Origin: Aphis gossypii
Lineage: Eukaryota > Arthropoda > Insecta > Hemiptera > Aphididae
Direction of reading: 5' to 3'
Assembly: GCF_020184175.1 (NCBI RefSeq)
Contig: NC_065531.1
Span: 11,553,213-11,617,212 of the forward strand
DNA length: 64,000 bases
Of this stretch, positions 1 to 15,191 are shown one piece after another; the first letter of the stretch is position 1; each line of letters begins with the position of its first letter. The notes beneath the pieces are model-generated. The model ran no database searches and was not told where the DNA came from. It worked only from the letters and a program-made list of their open reading frames with translations. The position numbers and the translations under genes are program-made.

Positions 1-3000
1 CGATAAAATAATTTAAGAATTTTTGTGATTTGACAAACTATAATAAAATTTGAAGTTCAAAACTTCAAGTTTGTAAAGTTTTTTTTTTATTTATTTTGAT
101 AAAAAAATCTAAATACATTTTGTTAAGACTGGTTTAAATAAAATTTTCAGTTTTTTCAATTTTTGTTTTTCTCAGTTATTTTTGAAAAGTTTTTGAAATT
201 TTTGCTTTTGACTACGCAAAGTACCAACTACATAGATTCGATTTGTTATCAAAAAATGATCATTACAATTGAAAACTGAAGTATTTTTTTAATACCCTAA
301 AAGATCATTTAAAAACACAATAATAAAATAAAAAGCACACCTGAATACGAAATAAATTCATTAATAGCTCTGCTCAGAATCTAAAAGAACAACATAATAA
401 AGATTCGGTTATTATTTTAAGCATTTAGCTAAGTTCAAAATTATATATTTCGATGGAATTCTGTAAATGATTTATTTATACTTTATTTATTTTATTGTAA
501 ATACGTGAAGACTATATGACCCATTAACTACAACTGACATACTAGACTCGTATATTCATCAAATTACTTTTGACCTACTGTCATTGACTTGTATGTAATA
601 TATAATGTAATGTTTTATGAATGTACGTATGTTTTTTTTATCATTAATCATTACTACTCATGTACTATTCTATGGTTCTTCAAAATATATTAAATTAACA
701 TTGTCACAGTTAATCATGCTCTGATATAATAATACTGTAGATTTGATTAAATAATTACTCGAATTACTTCGCACGTTTGACAATTCAAATGTTTATGTTA
801 TGAGATACTTATTATAATTCCAGTGGTCCTCTAAAACTACTCTATAATATAAACGGACCTTTTTAGTGGAAAAAATGTTGGCTACGTGCCAGTGCACTAT
901 TAAATATGGTTGTCACAAAAATTACGTCAATAATTATTCTTGCTTTAATTATGCAAATTTTTAATTTGTAGTTGTAAACTCGTGAAACCCATAACCGAGC
1001 AAATGCAGCACTATTTAATATTTTATAATGGTCATTTTTCTTCTGTTAACAAGACTTTTATTTGAAATTACGTAACTTGGCAACGTCAATGCTAATTAGT
1101 CATTAGTAATGACTAAATATGATTTTTTTATAATTTTAAAATAAATCGAAATGCTCTGCAATAAGGCACAAAATAAACATAATATAGTTAAAAATACATT
1201 AAAATGTTTTAAACTTAATTTTGAATTAGTTTTTTGTTAAAACAGATGAGATATTAGTGATTATAGCTCAATAATTAACCTATATTTTAGATTTTGACGA
1301 TGAATATGATAGTTTTACAATAATGAGTGTTTTTTTTAGTGGATTTATCATTACCAATTAGGGCAGTAGAAATGTAAAAAAAAAAAAAAATAGATATTAA
1401 AATAAAAATTAGTAGAAAAAGTTTTCATATTTCGTTGGTATCATATTATTTTATATTTATTTAAATTTTGTACTGTCGCTTGGTCATCGTTGACGAATGG
1501 CATGGATTTTTACCACTATATATTACTACTTAATAATGGTCGTTGATGCTTCTTGGTTCGAGTAATCTGTAACATACACATGGTTATTTTTAATTCATAA
1601 AATGTAATTATAGTGTTTAGGTAAAATATTTCTATAGTCATTAATAATAACTTAACTATAAAGTTAAATAATTAAATATTTTCAAATATTTTGTACATAC
1701 AATGGAATCTCGATAGGTCAAATCGGTTGAAGGTAAAAAAAAATTTAAATTATCAAATATTCGACTTATAGAAAATATATAAAATATATATTGTAAAGCC
1801 AAGACATTTCTTCGAGTTATCGAACATTTGACCTATAGAGGTTCGATTTATCCAGGTTCCACTATAATTGTATTAACATGTACTATGCAGTGCTTAAATA
1901 TATGGTTTAAAATAACATAAATGTTCCTTAGTAAATATTACTCGTGGTATTTTCTTTCTAAAAAAACTTAAAATGATGATACAACTTAATAATAAATACT
2001 AGCAAGCAATTTGGAATACGTACATTCCGACAGAGGGATCAGTACAGAATTATTAAAAGTTTACAACTGAAAATGCAGGTATACGTGTATAATATAATAA
2101 TATTATAATTAGATATTTTGATAATACTATTATATTAAACGATAAACCACTTGAAAGCAACCGTTAAACCAACCGCTACATTATGTATATACATATATAT
2201 ATTGTATTTGTTTCCCAGTAGCATACCTTTCTATACTAGTTATCCTATTTGGCACGTATTAAAAGTTTTCGCACCCCAGTGCCATTAATTGTATTGCCTC
2301 CCAATCCTCATAATTGTAAATTTCTGATGGAAAAATTAATTTGTTGTATGATTAAAAGTTATAAAATGTTGTTAGAACCAATCGATTCCCACCCCATACC
2401 ATCAGTCTTGGTCAAGACAAACACAAACATTTTTTGATACAATAATACAACAACATGCTATTGAGATAATCGGTTTAAAAAATAAAAATTATACATAAAT
2501 AAAATAATAGACGAATTTTCAAATAAAAAGAAAAGAAAAAAATGTATAAAAAACAACATAAATTTGGTTGTTTTAATGTAACTCATAAAATATGTTAGTA
2601 TCAGATAAACTTATTGATTTTTAATAAAAATAAGTTGATAAAGTGACTAAAAATTATAATTAGGTATTTATATTTGCTGTTGTTTTATTTTTCAGTGATT
2701 TTTTTTTCTATTTTAATGTTATGAAAAAACATGAGATATACATATTTGATATAATGAAATATAAATTACATAAATTATTATTTTTGAAATTTTACAAGTA
2801 CAAATGTGTACATTATACGTTATTACATAAATAAATAACGACCTCATAAAAGACAAACTATATTTTAAGAAATATTCATTATCTTGAAAATATCTTGAAA
2901 AAATATACAATATCATGTCTTATATGTTGTTATATTATATTTTTAGGTTAAGTGAAACATGGTAAAACTTTTAAAGGAAATTGAAAGAATTAGTTAGAAT

Positions 3001-6000
3001 ATTATTAGTATAATATAAAAATAGAAATATTAGTTTTATTATTATTGTCTATTATAAATAATAATTATGATCGTATTACAAACATGAATTAATATATTTA
3101 ACTTTTTAATTATTTATTCATATCAAAAGCATAATTATTAGGTAACAAACTTTAATTTTAAGTTATCACCCACCACGTTAAAATTACATAGGTACATGTA
3201 AATTACCTATACTACTAGTATAATAAGTTCCAAAGTTTGTTGTCTACATTAACATAAGTTTGAAATGTTTATCACTATTATTTTCAATAAATTGTTATAC
3301 CTACATATTGTAGGCTAAATTATAATTATTAATTGGTAAACATCGCGTTTTCCACATAATTAATTTAAGAGCTTAATTAAAAACTTTTTATCGATCATAA
3401 AAATAAATCATTTTTTAGGTTTTTCTTAGTCTATAAAATTTAATTTTATCTTAATAGTTAATAATAAACAATATATGGGGCTTAATATATTTAATTTAAA
3501 TTAAGTTTTGTAGTTATACAAATCATAAATTTAATACTAATTTAACCACTGTTTATAAGTTATATTACAAAATAAAAAATAAAATACTATATTACAATAT
3601 TTAACATTTACCTATGTTTCTTAAATTAAAATTTAATGAGACATTTGGTGTTACTTTAAATAGTTTTACCTCTGTTTTAAGGCGTTCACTGTAACACTCT
3701 AATCAATTGACTTTTTAAAATTATTACCTACCTAGTCTATGTATAACATTCATTTTTTTTATACAGTATCTAATTATCCATAAAGTAAAATGATTAATTA
3801 TTAAATGATAATAGCACAAAATAATATTTACAATAAATATTTAATTAACTGTTCAATTACAATTTTCTTAAGACTCGATTATTGAAAAGGTATTTTCTGG
3901 TTGTCCGTTCATTTTTAAAATTCGACAAAAACAAATCTTAACTTATTATCCATTACATCATATAAATATTAATTAAGTATAAAGTTAATAACCAAAATTA
4001 ATAATTTATTTTTTAATAAATTTTTTAATAGTAATAACCAATCGGCAATTGGTGATATTCTTATATACGTATTCAAAATTTAAAACATACGCCACTTTAA
4101 TAATAGTATTACGCTGATATTTCCTATTCAATTTTAAAACGAATATAATATAAATAACTTATAATTAGAATAAGTTTAGAAGTATTGGTTACTTAAATTA
4201 GTTTATTTTGTACATAAACGTCACACCAAAGGCAATACAAAACATATAAAAATCGCAAAATAATATTCATTTAGAGATAAAATTTCTTATATTTAATAAA
4301 GGAAATAGACATATTTAAATCTGCATGTGTCTTAACCACGCTATATAAATATACTTATTTATATACTAAACACGTACAACAGACTATTTCATCTTTAAAA
4401 AAGATTTTATTTTATCATGGTTTAATCAAACTTACTTACCATATCATATAATATATTAAACTAAATAATAAATATAAAATACTATACTACATTTATGTTT
4501 ACTTTTTAAATTAAAAAAAAAAACTAAATATTTATTTAATACTAGTTTAGACTTATATTATTTGTACTATGTATAACAATAATTACTTATATGCAACTAA
4601 AAAAGATAAATTTATGACTCCAATTGAAAAATGTATATTATCTATATCTATGTATCAAATAATAATTTGAACGCAAAAAAGCACGAATAAATTAAATGTA
4701 CAATATACATAGTGTATTAGTGATTCTATTAGGAGAGTTTTGTTTTGTAATACCTATTATAAATATTACCAAAACTATAGTGAGTTACACAAAGTTTCAA
4801 ACACACCGTTGAGTTTATTTATGCAGAATTAAAATTACATCTAAGAAATTTTAAGTGCACTTATATAAAAAGTTTAACACTGTCCGCTATACACGGATGT
4901 GCATTGAATATGTAAAATTATAAAGAGTAGTCCTGAATCTTCATAGCTGCTATATTGGGAAATTAGGAAGTATGCATTCACTGTAGATTTCACAGCAGCT
5001 GTGAACATCTATCATATTGCGGTCTTAATCGATTGGAGTGCCAACCATGTGTATGCTATTTTCAATATCTTAAGTAGATGCCAGCATCTTTCAATTGATA
5101 TATCAAATTATATCAAACTGTTAAACTGTTCATAATAAATAATAATGCTGTCGCACATAATATGATATATTCCTGACAGCGTAAAACGTAACGTGGAAGT
5201 CACTTTATTTCAACGCAATACTACACGCAAGATTAATCTGCATAAAATAATACATCTCCAAATAATAATAAGATCGTGTATACACTTTGATATAGTGAAA
5301 TACGTGTACGATAAATTAATATATTTTAAAAACGAAAACCCAAGGAAGTCGTTTTACTGAAAAGATATCGATTAAACCTTTCCATTGAGTAGGTTCTTAT
5401 AATGAATGTGTAAAACATAAATTTGAAAAATCATTAAATACGAAAAAATATTTTGGTGTAGAAAACAAGAAACTGTAAGGCATCCTATATTTCTAAGAAT
5501 GATTTATTATAATAAATTTGTATTTATTTTTCTTACAGTTATAAAATTAGTTTACTAATTTCAGTAATTTATCAAAAAACAAACCGCATATAATATTAGG
5601 TATCAATATTATAATAATTAATTTAATATTTCATGTTGTTATTAGTTTATAAATCAATACCTTAATATAGTTGAATAGTGTGAGGAGGTTGGAGGTTGGA
5701 GGCAAAACTTTATCAATCCAATATACATAAACCATAATAAAATATCGAAAAGGAAGACATAAGTTTAAAAACATATGTCTAGAAAATATAATAATATAAA
5801 TATTTATTGAAGATTATACAGTAAGTTATACATTATTGAATCGCAACAAAAAGATCAATTTTCTAAAAATAGTTTTGAGTAAAAATTTCAATATTTCCTT
5901 TATTTTTATTTTTTTGATTATTGTAAATACTACTGGGAATTTATTATTTTTGATCCCCAAAGAATCAGCTAGACTCAATTCACTATCAAAGACCATTTTC

Positions 6001-9000
6001 AGAGTTGAAGATTTTTTTTTTACTACAATAAGTATATCCAGACACAAATAATAAAACCAATATATTCGCGCTCCACTCAAAATTTAAAATGAGATGAAAT
6101 TATGTATAATATTAAAAATTAAAACCTTCCTCTTTTGTTATTTATCTTATAATCTTTTATCTTAAAATTACTCTGTTGCATTATTTCCAATTACTTAGAT
6201 ACTAGACTAAAATTGATATCAATTATATACACTACTTTCTATATTATATTACATAATAATAATTACATTAATTTTTTTGTAATTAGATTGTTTAATTTCA
6301 AAACCGTCTTCTTTGTTCAAAAAATAAATTACATTATTGAGTACAGAAATCTTTTAGTGTTCCTGTTGTTAAATACTTTTCTTGAATTTATTTTAATATT
6401 CTTTTGGTATTTATAATAAAATCAATAAAAACGCATAATAAAATAATGATATCATGCACAAAAAAAAATATTTTTAAATTAAAAAACTTTTTCATATCGT
6501 CTTGTATTAATATAATTTGTAATAACAACTGTAAAAAAATAAACTCGAAAAACATTAAAGTGTGTACTCAATGTTGTAATTTAACTACAGCGATTAAAAT
6601 TTTAAATAATTTTATAAACTTAATTAATAGAAAATATTCACTTAAATTACAAATTTTTCTTACAAAATGTCATTATAAACATTATTTTAACATAATATCT
6701 TAAGACTATACTAAAAATTAATTTCAATTTTTAACATGGACTTGAAATTTTTTTAATTAAAGCTATTTTTTTCATGCTAGTGTATAAGTACGATGCTTTA
6801 AAACATAAAAAATACATTAAGAATGGTATTGGTGTATCTAACATCTATATTCTATATAGTACATAGTATCTATATTCATTAGTTGTTCATTAATAACTTA
6901 TATCTAAAGTACAAAATTTAAATTTAAATTAGATGTATTTTTTATTCAATAACTGACTATTATAATTCATAAACTCAATAATATTATGAATGTAATAAAT
7001 AATAATAAACTTTATTTTTTCGAAATAAAGTAAAAAAAGGTATTTTTCTTAATAGTGTAAAGTTAAAAACTTTTTTTAGGTTTATGAGATTTATCGTTGT
7101 TAAACTATGTTTATCAATTGGTATTTTTATATACTTTATATGTCAAAAGTCATGACAGCGCCTTTCAAAATATCACCTATCACTTGGTATTTTATATTAT
7201 TACTTATTTCTATGTAATTTTACAATATTTATATATGATATAGCTTTAAGTTATACAAATGGTGTAAATTTTAAAATTTACAATGTACATAATAATAATA
7301 AAATATTAACAAACATTGTACAGAAGAAAAGATTAATATATTAAGCCATTAAGTACTTATAAATGGTAGAATGTAGTTAATCATTATTTAGTATTATGAA
7401 AACGGACCTTTTTTGACTGACATAGTGTTAACTTAAGACGTGTGGTCGTATTGTAAATAACGAAAAATGAAAAATTAAGGTCACAAAATATATAAAACTT
7501 TTTATCGATGAATTCTTAGAAAACGTATATATGACCTAGTAGATTGGTTAGATTTCAAGGAAAAAAACTAAATTTCATATTCAGGTATAATATAAGTTAT
7601 AATATTAGAAATGTTTGATATTCAGTATCATATATTATATGTATATTGTTTATACATTATTTATTTGTTTATTTTTGTAGATTACCAACATAAATATTAC
7701 AAACTTAATTTAGAAGTAATAAGTGCAACAGAAAAGTAGGTTTAGAAATGTGAACTAAATAAGATATAAACAGAAAAATAGTCTCATGGTCATAGTATTA
7801 TCCTAAAACATAAAAATATTATGTTATAAACAAGAATAATTAAATCATTTTATCTCAAAAATGATTTTCATCATCTTAATATAATAAATATATACATCAA
7901 ACTCTACATCTATTGTTTCTTTTATAAAATATTATATAATTTACTTGATAATAAAATCACTATTTGTATTTCACTTATTAAGACTTATCTATATTAGGAT
8001 ATACCTTTCTAATGATCTTATAACATTAATGTTATATGCGTACCTATAATTTTATTATTTGTATATCATGCAAGCTCTTCTACGATAAATTGTATCTTTT
8101 ACGGAATAATTGCTTACAAGCACGGGTGGTTAGCATCTTTGCAGAAAATTATAATTATAATAGTTCATTGGGTAATAACTATTGTAAGACTGTATTGTAT
8201 TTAACCAATTACATTAATTAATATGTTTTCATACCACATATTTGATGATAATTTAGATCTATCATAAAACTACGACACCAGGCATAGAGTATTATATAAT
8301 AACTAAACATTTTATTGTTTACAATAATCCATTAATATTTAAATGCTTTAAAATGCATAACATACATAACTTAGTAGCGTGTTTATTATTGTATATTATA
8401 GCTATGCATAAGGCCACCAATGTTCAGTCTGAAATATGAAAATATAACTTGTTTACTGATAATTATTAAAAAACGATTGAAATGTGATTCAAAGACATTA
8501 TTATATTTTCAATAAATCTTTTTTTTTTTTTTTGAAAAAATAATTATAAATTATGCTACTATATAAGGTGTTTTATAGAATATCATTTGCGTATAAAGAT
8601 GATGGTGAGATAGGTTAGTACTGTAGATTATTCGGCATTCGGTAACGGAATATAAATTAGTTTGATAACAACGTATACATAGGAATTGTTTAATTAACAT
8701 GCAAAGTTTTCTTAAAATCTGTTAAGCGACGAGATAAAATCAGATCATAAGTTTGAGACTTTGAGTAATTATTATACAGACGCCATTTGTGTTTATTAGG
8801 TTATCAACTGAATTGTATTCCTTTATTTCCAATGCGCGTATCGCCAAATTAGTTGAGACTGTTTAGAGATTCAACTTATTTTATTATTTCAAGTAAACAT
8901 TTCGATTAATTGAATTATTTTTCTGAAACTGCTGTTATGTATAAATTTACATTCAAGGTAAACAGTTTAAAAAATAATGTGTTTGATATTGGTATTAAAA

Positions 9001-11320
9001 TGAGCAAATAGTTATTTTTAATTAAATGTATTAAATTTTGATAAGCTGTTTACTGGGAAATTGGACTACAAAATGTACTAATATTGATTTAATAATTTTG
9101 TAAAAAAATAAAAATGCAATCGAGTCTTGATAAAAGTTAGTATGATATGATTTTTTTTTAATAACAGATTATCTTTAAACTAAAGAAAAAAATACAGAGG
9201 TTTGTAAGTAATGATAAATAATAATGTCGATAGCCTCGATTTTTCTTCATTACAGGATAAAATTATTATTACAGGTCTTTTAATACAATAATGAACTACG
9301 AGTATATAATACTGTAAAGTATGTTTTACAAAAAATAAAATATTAAAACTAATCTAGAAATCCCAAACAACCTTTATGAAGCTTTAATACCATACCCTAA
9401 TAACTCGAACGAAATCATAAGATTCTAAAACTTGCAAAATTGTACGACCAACTTTTATGATATAATATAATTACTTTTGAAAATAAATCTATATAAAGAA
9501 TAAAGATTAAAATCTTACGCATTGCTTATAGAAAAAGACCTATAACAATTGGATGTTATTATAGCATACCTGATTATTATTTTCGTTTTGATTTTAAATA
9601 ATCTATTACAAATCAATAAAGTTACAACAGAAAATTCGGTTGAAACATAAAAACGGACAATAATAGTAAATTTTAATCTTATACATATAGACGTTTAATG
9701 TATTTCACCGAGGACAACACACATATACCATTATGCAAATAATGAATAAACTTAAACGCTTTAATGCGAACAAGTTTATGTAGTAGTATGGAGTAAACAA
9801 AGGAACAGTATATGATGCAGCCCATTGTACGACTGAGCTCGTCTCTTTCGGTGTCCATATACGAATGGATTACTGTAAAATGATATAATATTATAAAAAG
9901 AAACGACTCTTCTTTAAAGGTAATGCCATCAACCGGTTTATGCGGTGTAATTTTTCTCTGCCTCTGGCAATTTATTAGAATCGGATAAATCGACTGTTAT
10001 TATTTTATACGAGTATTATTCTTGTCTTTATTTCAAAATCTGGATAATATTAATAACCCTAAAAAATATGTATGTATACATTTTTTTTATTTATTTATTA
10101 CTGAATTTTATATTTACCAAATACTTTACGGCTTTAGAAAAAAAAAAATCATAATACGTATGTAACAATAGTGAAAAAATATAATATACGTATATATTAT
10201 GCATATAACATAATATCATACGTATCACACATATTTTGCTATTGAATGTTTAACGTTAAATGCGTGACAGTATTTTTTTTATTTATTTTTTTAATTCAAA
10301 TTTTTATTGCGAATATAAAATATATTCAAAACAGCAATAATGTTTTCTGATTATAAATATCAACATTTTATACGTCTACATTTAGTTATGATACGTATTA
10401 TTGTTACTATAAATGAATGCTTAATATATTATGTTGCATTATTATTACATATAGGTACCTATTCATATATTTTTTTTTTTTTTTGCTCACTTACATATTT
10501 AATATTTAACAACCTTTTAGCGTTCTTTCAATTTTATATCATTTCTATTATCCCTAATTTTACAGTTATGCCAAACATTTTATTATGGAAACACATAATC
10601 ATCAAAATATTGTCAATTTGTATCTATGGATAATATATTTGAGATTTGTATCACTAGCTATTACGGCGGTAAATACGAATATTCAAAATTAGATAATCAT
10701 ATAACTCTTCAATAATGTTATCACAGTTTGATAGACTCCAATCGTTCAACAGCTGCGGTTTTGAAACTGAGAAGTATAATAATAATAACAATAAGTTAAA
10801 ATAAAAACTTTTTGATTACTCGAGATTTATTTAATTTAACTTTTTTGGTTGTTTTTTGTTGTACATTTTAACGACCATATTTTCACCATAAGAATAAATA
10901 TCAAAGGAAAAAGACAAACAATATCGAAATACTCTTCTTCACTACTCAACAAACAAATATTGTCACGCACACAAAAGTTCTCCGGCATTGTAATCAAAAG
11001 ATATAATGCATGATTAGAAAGTATAGTCTCTGCGACTGGGGAGAGTCGAATCCAATCTGTAAGTTTTGGCATATTATTTTGACTCGTTATCACAACAGTG
11101 ACTATTTTAAAAGTTTTTAAAAGTATTATAATTTTAGTAGGTATTTTACAATTTAAATCACAAATTAAAATGTACCATGTTGATTAACGTGCCCGTGCTA
11201 CACTGAATTTGCTTCAAAATACTGAGCAAATATGATTGCAATACAAAAGGGTTTAAAAACAAGATGTTATTATGCCTATATGTATATTATTTATTACAAA
11301 AAAATCAATGACATCCTAAT
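1..11320. other. AT-rich non-coding stretch, no gene recognised
   Basis: Very AT-rich sequence with scattered homopolymer A and T runs. Open frames are short, low-complexity (Lys, Asn, Ile, Phe rich) and lack splice signals or recognisable motifs. The only structured item I can delimit is the small inverted-repeat element near 1.7 kb. A minus-strand 85-codon frame at 10,836-11,093 is somewhat less biased in composition but is not supported by anything else. Probably intergenic or intronic. Confidence 0.7.
1700..1864. mobile_element. pogo/Tigger-like MITE (short non-autonomous element)
   Basis: The left edge reads CAATGGAATCTCGATAGGTC after a TA. The right edge, read on the minus strand, is TAGTGGAACCTGGATAAATC, also next to a TA. 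The two ends therefore form imperfect terminal inverted repeats of about 25 bases flanked by the TA dinucleotide that Tc1/mariner/pogo elements duplicate. A second inner pair (GATAGGTCAAAT on the left; ATAGGTCAAATG on the minus strand of the right part) strengthens the symmetry. About 165 bases, AT-rich inside, no ORF. Family placement rests on the GTGGAACCT-type terminus and the TA flank, not on a database match. Confidence 0.6.
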
Positions 11321-11339
11321 CACATAATTAGTAAATAAA

Positions 11340-12600
11340 CGCCACCTGACTTCGTCGTGTTGAATATTAAAATAAAGTAGATGTAGCCAATCAAAAACCT
11401 GAAGAAATAAAAAATGTGTTTCTTAAAATGTATATTGATCGTTTTGCATACGGGTTTTTCTCCTCTAAACGACCACGCCACTGACTTGCGGACATGTGCA
11501 ATAATATATTTAATATAACATTACTTCTTAACAATGAAAAACTTTATGCGCTGTATATCCTTTGAATGTTTTACGCTTCGGTTTTTGGTCGGGATGGCAA
11601 TGACGAGTTACGACCTTCGTCTTTTTGCGATTTTTATATTCTCTCTTCATTTGTAATCTTCTTGCAGACTGGTGTGTACGGTATCCACTGTCGGACCTCG
11701 TACCCGTATTACGACGCAATAACAATATTATAATCGTTTGGTGATTTTTTTTTTTTTTTTTTTATTTTTTTATGGGAGTATTATTATGTACGCAGAACTG
11801 CAGTACCCGCAGCAGACGACCGACTTTTATTATTATAATACCTAATATACATAATATAGTATGATAATACCAGGCATCAAGTCTCGCCAATAAACGTTCT
11901 CGTCGTAATACTACAGACCTAACATCCTCTCGCTCACATCGTAGCTAATATTCAGCATCGCCATCCACCGACCTGCCGTTATATTATTGCGTAGGTATAC
12001 GTATAATAATATGTGTATCGCGTATACTGTGACGCTCACAGATAATTTGTATATAATTGCCCTGATTACGATTAATTATCACGATTAATTATTGCATATA
12101 CGTATTTTAAAGACGAACACCGCCGCCGCCGCCGATCTTTGCTCTCAGACCGGTCTTGTTGTTCCGCGGATGGGGTTATTGTCTGCATAACGTTTTTTTT
12201 TTCGCTGCGTTTAAAATACGTGTTTTCGTTATAAAACGCGAAGAAAAAACACGTTTACATGGTAATATTAATATCCACACGACAAAAAATAAATTAAAAT
12301 CGAATTATTGTTGTAAAATGATTTTTGCCACTTGTTATATGCGTCTTAATATTATAATAAGTATGATAATAAAACGTATACAGAAGAAATATTATGTTGT
12401 TAATATTACAATCGACCAGATGATAGATACCCGCGACCCGCAAGTAGGTACGCGGTCGTAAAGATTATTCCATAAAACAGCACTATTTCTAAAGTTCAAG
12501 GCGACCGATGGTATTAAAATTATGCAATGCGTTTCACGAACACTCGACTTCGACGTCTCTGCAGTCAGAGTTTTTAAATGTTAATTATTGACGGTGTATT
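11340..12600. promoter_or_regulatory. GC-richer island, possible promoter or 5' exon region
   Basis: This stretch stands out from its AT-rich surroundings by many CpG dinucleotides, a (CCG)5 run at 12,120-12,134 and a long T tract at 11,745-11,770. A strong splice-acceptor-like site (long pyrimidine run ending TTCTTGCAG) ends at 11,667 on the plus strand. The frame after it stays open for 21 codons, to a stop at 11,731-11,733. On the minus strand a basic 65-codon frame spans 11,528-11,725. No start, donor or domain can be fixed with confidence. In aphid-like genomes such islands often mark promoters or conserved regulatory DNA; the role here is inference. Confidence 0.3.
12120..12134. repeat. 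(CCG)5 trinucleotide repeat
   Basis: Five tandem CCG units in the middle of the GC-richer island; unusual in this AT-rich window. Confidence 0.9.
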
Positions 12601-12744
12601 AATGCTGACAATATTAACTAACCTAACCCAACTTATGCAAATAGCAACTGTACATAATATTATGATTATATTATTACGTACACGTTTGGTTGTTAAAAAT
12701 ATTTATTATATTTAAATGAGTAATAGGTATTTACGCTATGGCTT

Positions 12745-12782
12745 TCTCTCTCTCTCATACACATACACACACACACACACAC
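12745..12782. repeat. (TC)n followed by (CA)n microsatellite
   Basis: Six TC units (12,745-12,756) run directly into an imperfect then perfect CA tract ending at 12,782. Confidence 0.95.
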
Positions 12783-14186
12783 TCACATTCATGTACATCT
12801 CGGATATCGAATTGTTGTATATTATAAGCAATATAAGCGAATGATAGGAAATTAGTTTGTCGTTTCACACGTCAAAATATAAAATGTGTACGATGTGATT
12901 ATAGTTATTGTCCTCTGGGATTCAACTTATACATAGTATATACCCTATAAACCTATACCGAGTCGGTAAATATGTGTGTATACAGTATACATGTAACTAT
13001 TATAACATAATATATCTATACGATCCGAACAAATCGTTAAGATATACGAATGCACAATAATATGATATATTATGTTCTACGTCTCTACGGCATAATCGAT
13101 CGACACACGACACAACCATTATTAGAAAAGTTATTCAATACATATTTTATCCATCAGATGTTGGTCGTTTTATTAAAGTAGACGGGGTAACCCCCTTAAA
13201 TCACGGCTTGTCATCTTTTAAAAAAAATAGCTGTTTTCGTCGTCACATTTGATTCGTTATTACCCCTAACTATCGGTCATTAACAACAGTAGAATTAAAA
13301 ACCCGCAGACCTACAACAATAGTCAATAATATGAACGAAATGATAAATACACGCAACAGTTATATTATATTATTACTTATTAGTAGGTAGGTACTCATAA
13401 TATTACGTACGCGGTTGTTTCTGTTGAGCATTATTATTTCGTATGTTATTTTGCGAAGGCACCAAACTGAATATCATGTGAAAACACTAATATTTTAAGT
13501 AACAGTATAATAATATATTTTTAATGGCATATCTTGTAATGTTACGTTACGATGATATTAGTTGTAAAATATATATTATATTACATAGTTATAATATATA
13601 TGAGTGCGTGTTTTATTTAATGATCATTCATGATGTGATTTTATTACGCTCATAGATATAAGTTATTAAATACCAAATAAGGTCAAAAAACCTAAAATAC
13701 ATAAATTTAGGCACCTATGAATAACGTTGTATGCATAAAAGTAGATATTAATATAGAATTATCCACCAGAATAATTTCTTGTGTGTATTATTATCACATT
13801 ACCACAGCATTACACTATGGATACATATTACATTAATCATATATTCATATTATCAAATTTTGACTTATATGTATATTCGATATTGTTTAAAGAACAATGG
13901 TAATGAATTATAATACTTAGTAATCATAAAATAATTACATATAATTTTTTTTAAGTTACATTAAAAATATTTTACGATTGTAAACGATAATACTTTTTAA
14001 AAAGAATAAATTATGTTTAATGTTGAATAATAAATACTATACTCATAAAACGGAAAAAAAATTGTGAGATAAAACCAAATATTAACTGCGTATATAATAT
14101 TTTAAATATCAATATATTTGTTCAAATATTTTTTTTTATTGTTTGTATTTAATCAAGATTCCAATTTTTTTTCTGAATAAATAATT

Positions 14187-14206
14187 TATATATATATATA
14201 TATATA
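14187..14206. repeat. (TA)10 microsatellite
   Basis: Ten TA units, then an interrupted AT tract to about 14,220. Confidence 0.95.
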
Positions 14207-15109
14207 AATATATATTTATTTATCATTAATTTCAATTTAACATTCTTTAGGTATAAAAAATCATAGGTGCAATTTGGTAGATGTCTCAAGGCGATTAGTA
14301 CCCTAAAAATGTTCCAGGATTAGCAAATTCGTATTAGCTATATTATATTTTCATAGACATTTGGATACTTTTATTTCTAAAATTTTGTTCTTTTTTTAAT
14401 AAAAATAAATATATAGGTACTTGGTAATATTATTAATAACTTACGAAGATTTTATACGATAAGTCAATAGTAATTAGCGATTTTATAATAAATTATTATA
14501 ATATTTTGCCAATAAGTAAGGGATATTTAGATAATTAGATATTTATAATAATATATTCAAAACTATACTTTTCATAACCATTAAAACAGAGTATAATTAA
14601 AAAATATTACATCTCACTTTATAATGAAATTTTAATGTATTTAATTTTTTTAATTACTCTCAAAAATCCATTTGTTTGACTTAAATTTCGCTTAATTAAT
14701 GATGTTAGAGATGTAGGTAATCAATTGAATTCAGTTCAATTATAAAATCAAAACAAAAAAACTTTAATACAACATTAATTATAAATAAAAAAATAAAATG
14801 TACATTTTTAACTTTTGATTCCCCAATTTACTACCTGAAATAACTTTAAAGTTGGAGACTAAAGCATATTACTGTTTCAAAATGTGATCACGAATAACAA
14901 TAAAAAAAAAAATTCACTCAGAATTTAAAATTTAAAAATATTTTTTGGTACTCATTTGTTGAATAATATAAATAATTTAACTGTGTACGGTCAGTAAAGT
15001 AATAATAAACAAATTGAGTTCAACTTATTCATGATCACAGTGCCATATGAAAGAAAAAAACAGTAATATAAATCTATTTTTATGTCCATCTACCTTTCAC
15101 GCTGTACAG

Positions 15110-15191
15110 AAATGAAATTTTTGAACTTTTAGGTAACCATGATAAACATAAAACATACTGCACACCGTATTTATTTACTTGGATAGATTCT
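15110..15191 (+). CDS. possible internal exon, 82 nt, unidentified
   Basis: A pyrimidine-rich acceptor (ACCTTTCACGCTGTACAG) ends at 15,109 and a GTAAGA donor starts at 15,192. Of the three plus frames in between, two are closed by early stops. The third is open throughout and begins with one base completing a codon; it belongs to a 58-codon stop-free run at 15,072-15,248. The encoded piece starts NEIFELLGNHDKHK and ends FTWIDS; I recognise no domain. Against this, the minus strand has a longer overlapping frame (111 codons, 15,080-15,415), and 58 open codons can arise by chance here. Treat as a weak exon call. Confidence 0.2.

Noticed and set aside
5826..6080. Sense and antisense frames of 71 and 84 codons
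   Set aside because: Length fits chance; neither frame has a recognisable motif or a neighbouring signal.
6213..6703. Two overlapping plus-strand frames (67 and 99 codons), the second with paired cysteines; considered a mitochondrial or symbiont insertion
   Set aside because: Lys/Asn/Ile-rich low-complexity translation; I could not recognise any mitochondrial or bacterial gene in it.
10980..11070. TCGAATCC next to a GTAAGTT, considered as a tRNA T-arm or a donor
   Set aside because: No acceptor stem, D-arm or anticodon arm could be folded around it, and no exon frame fits.
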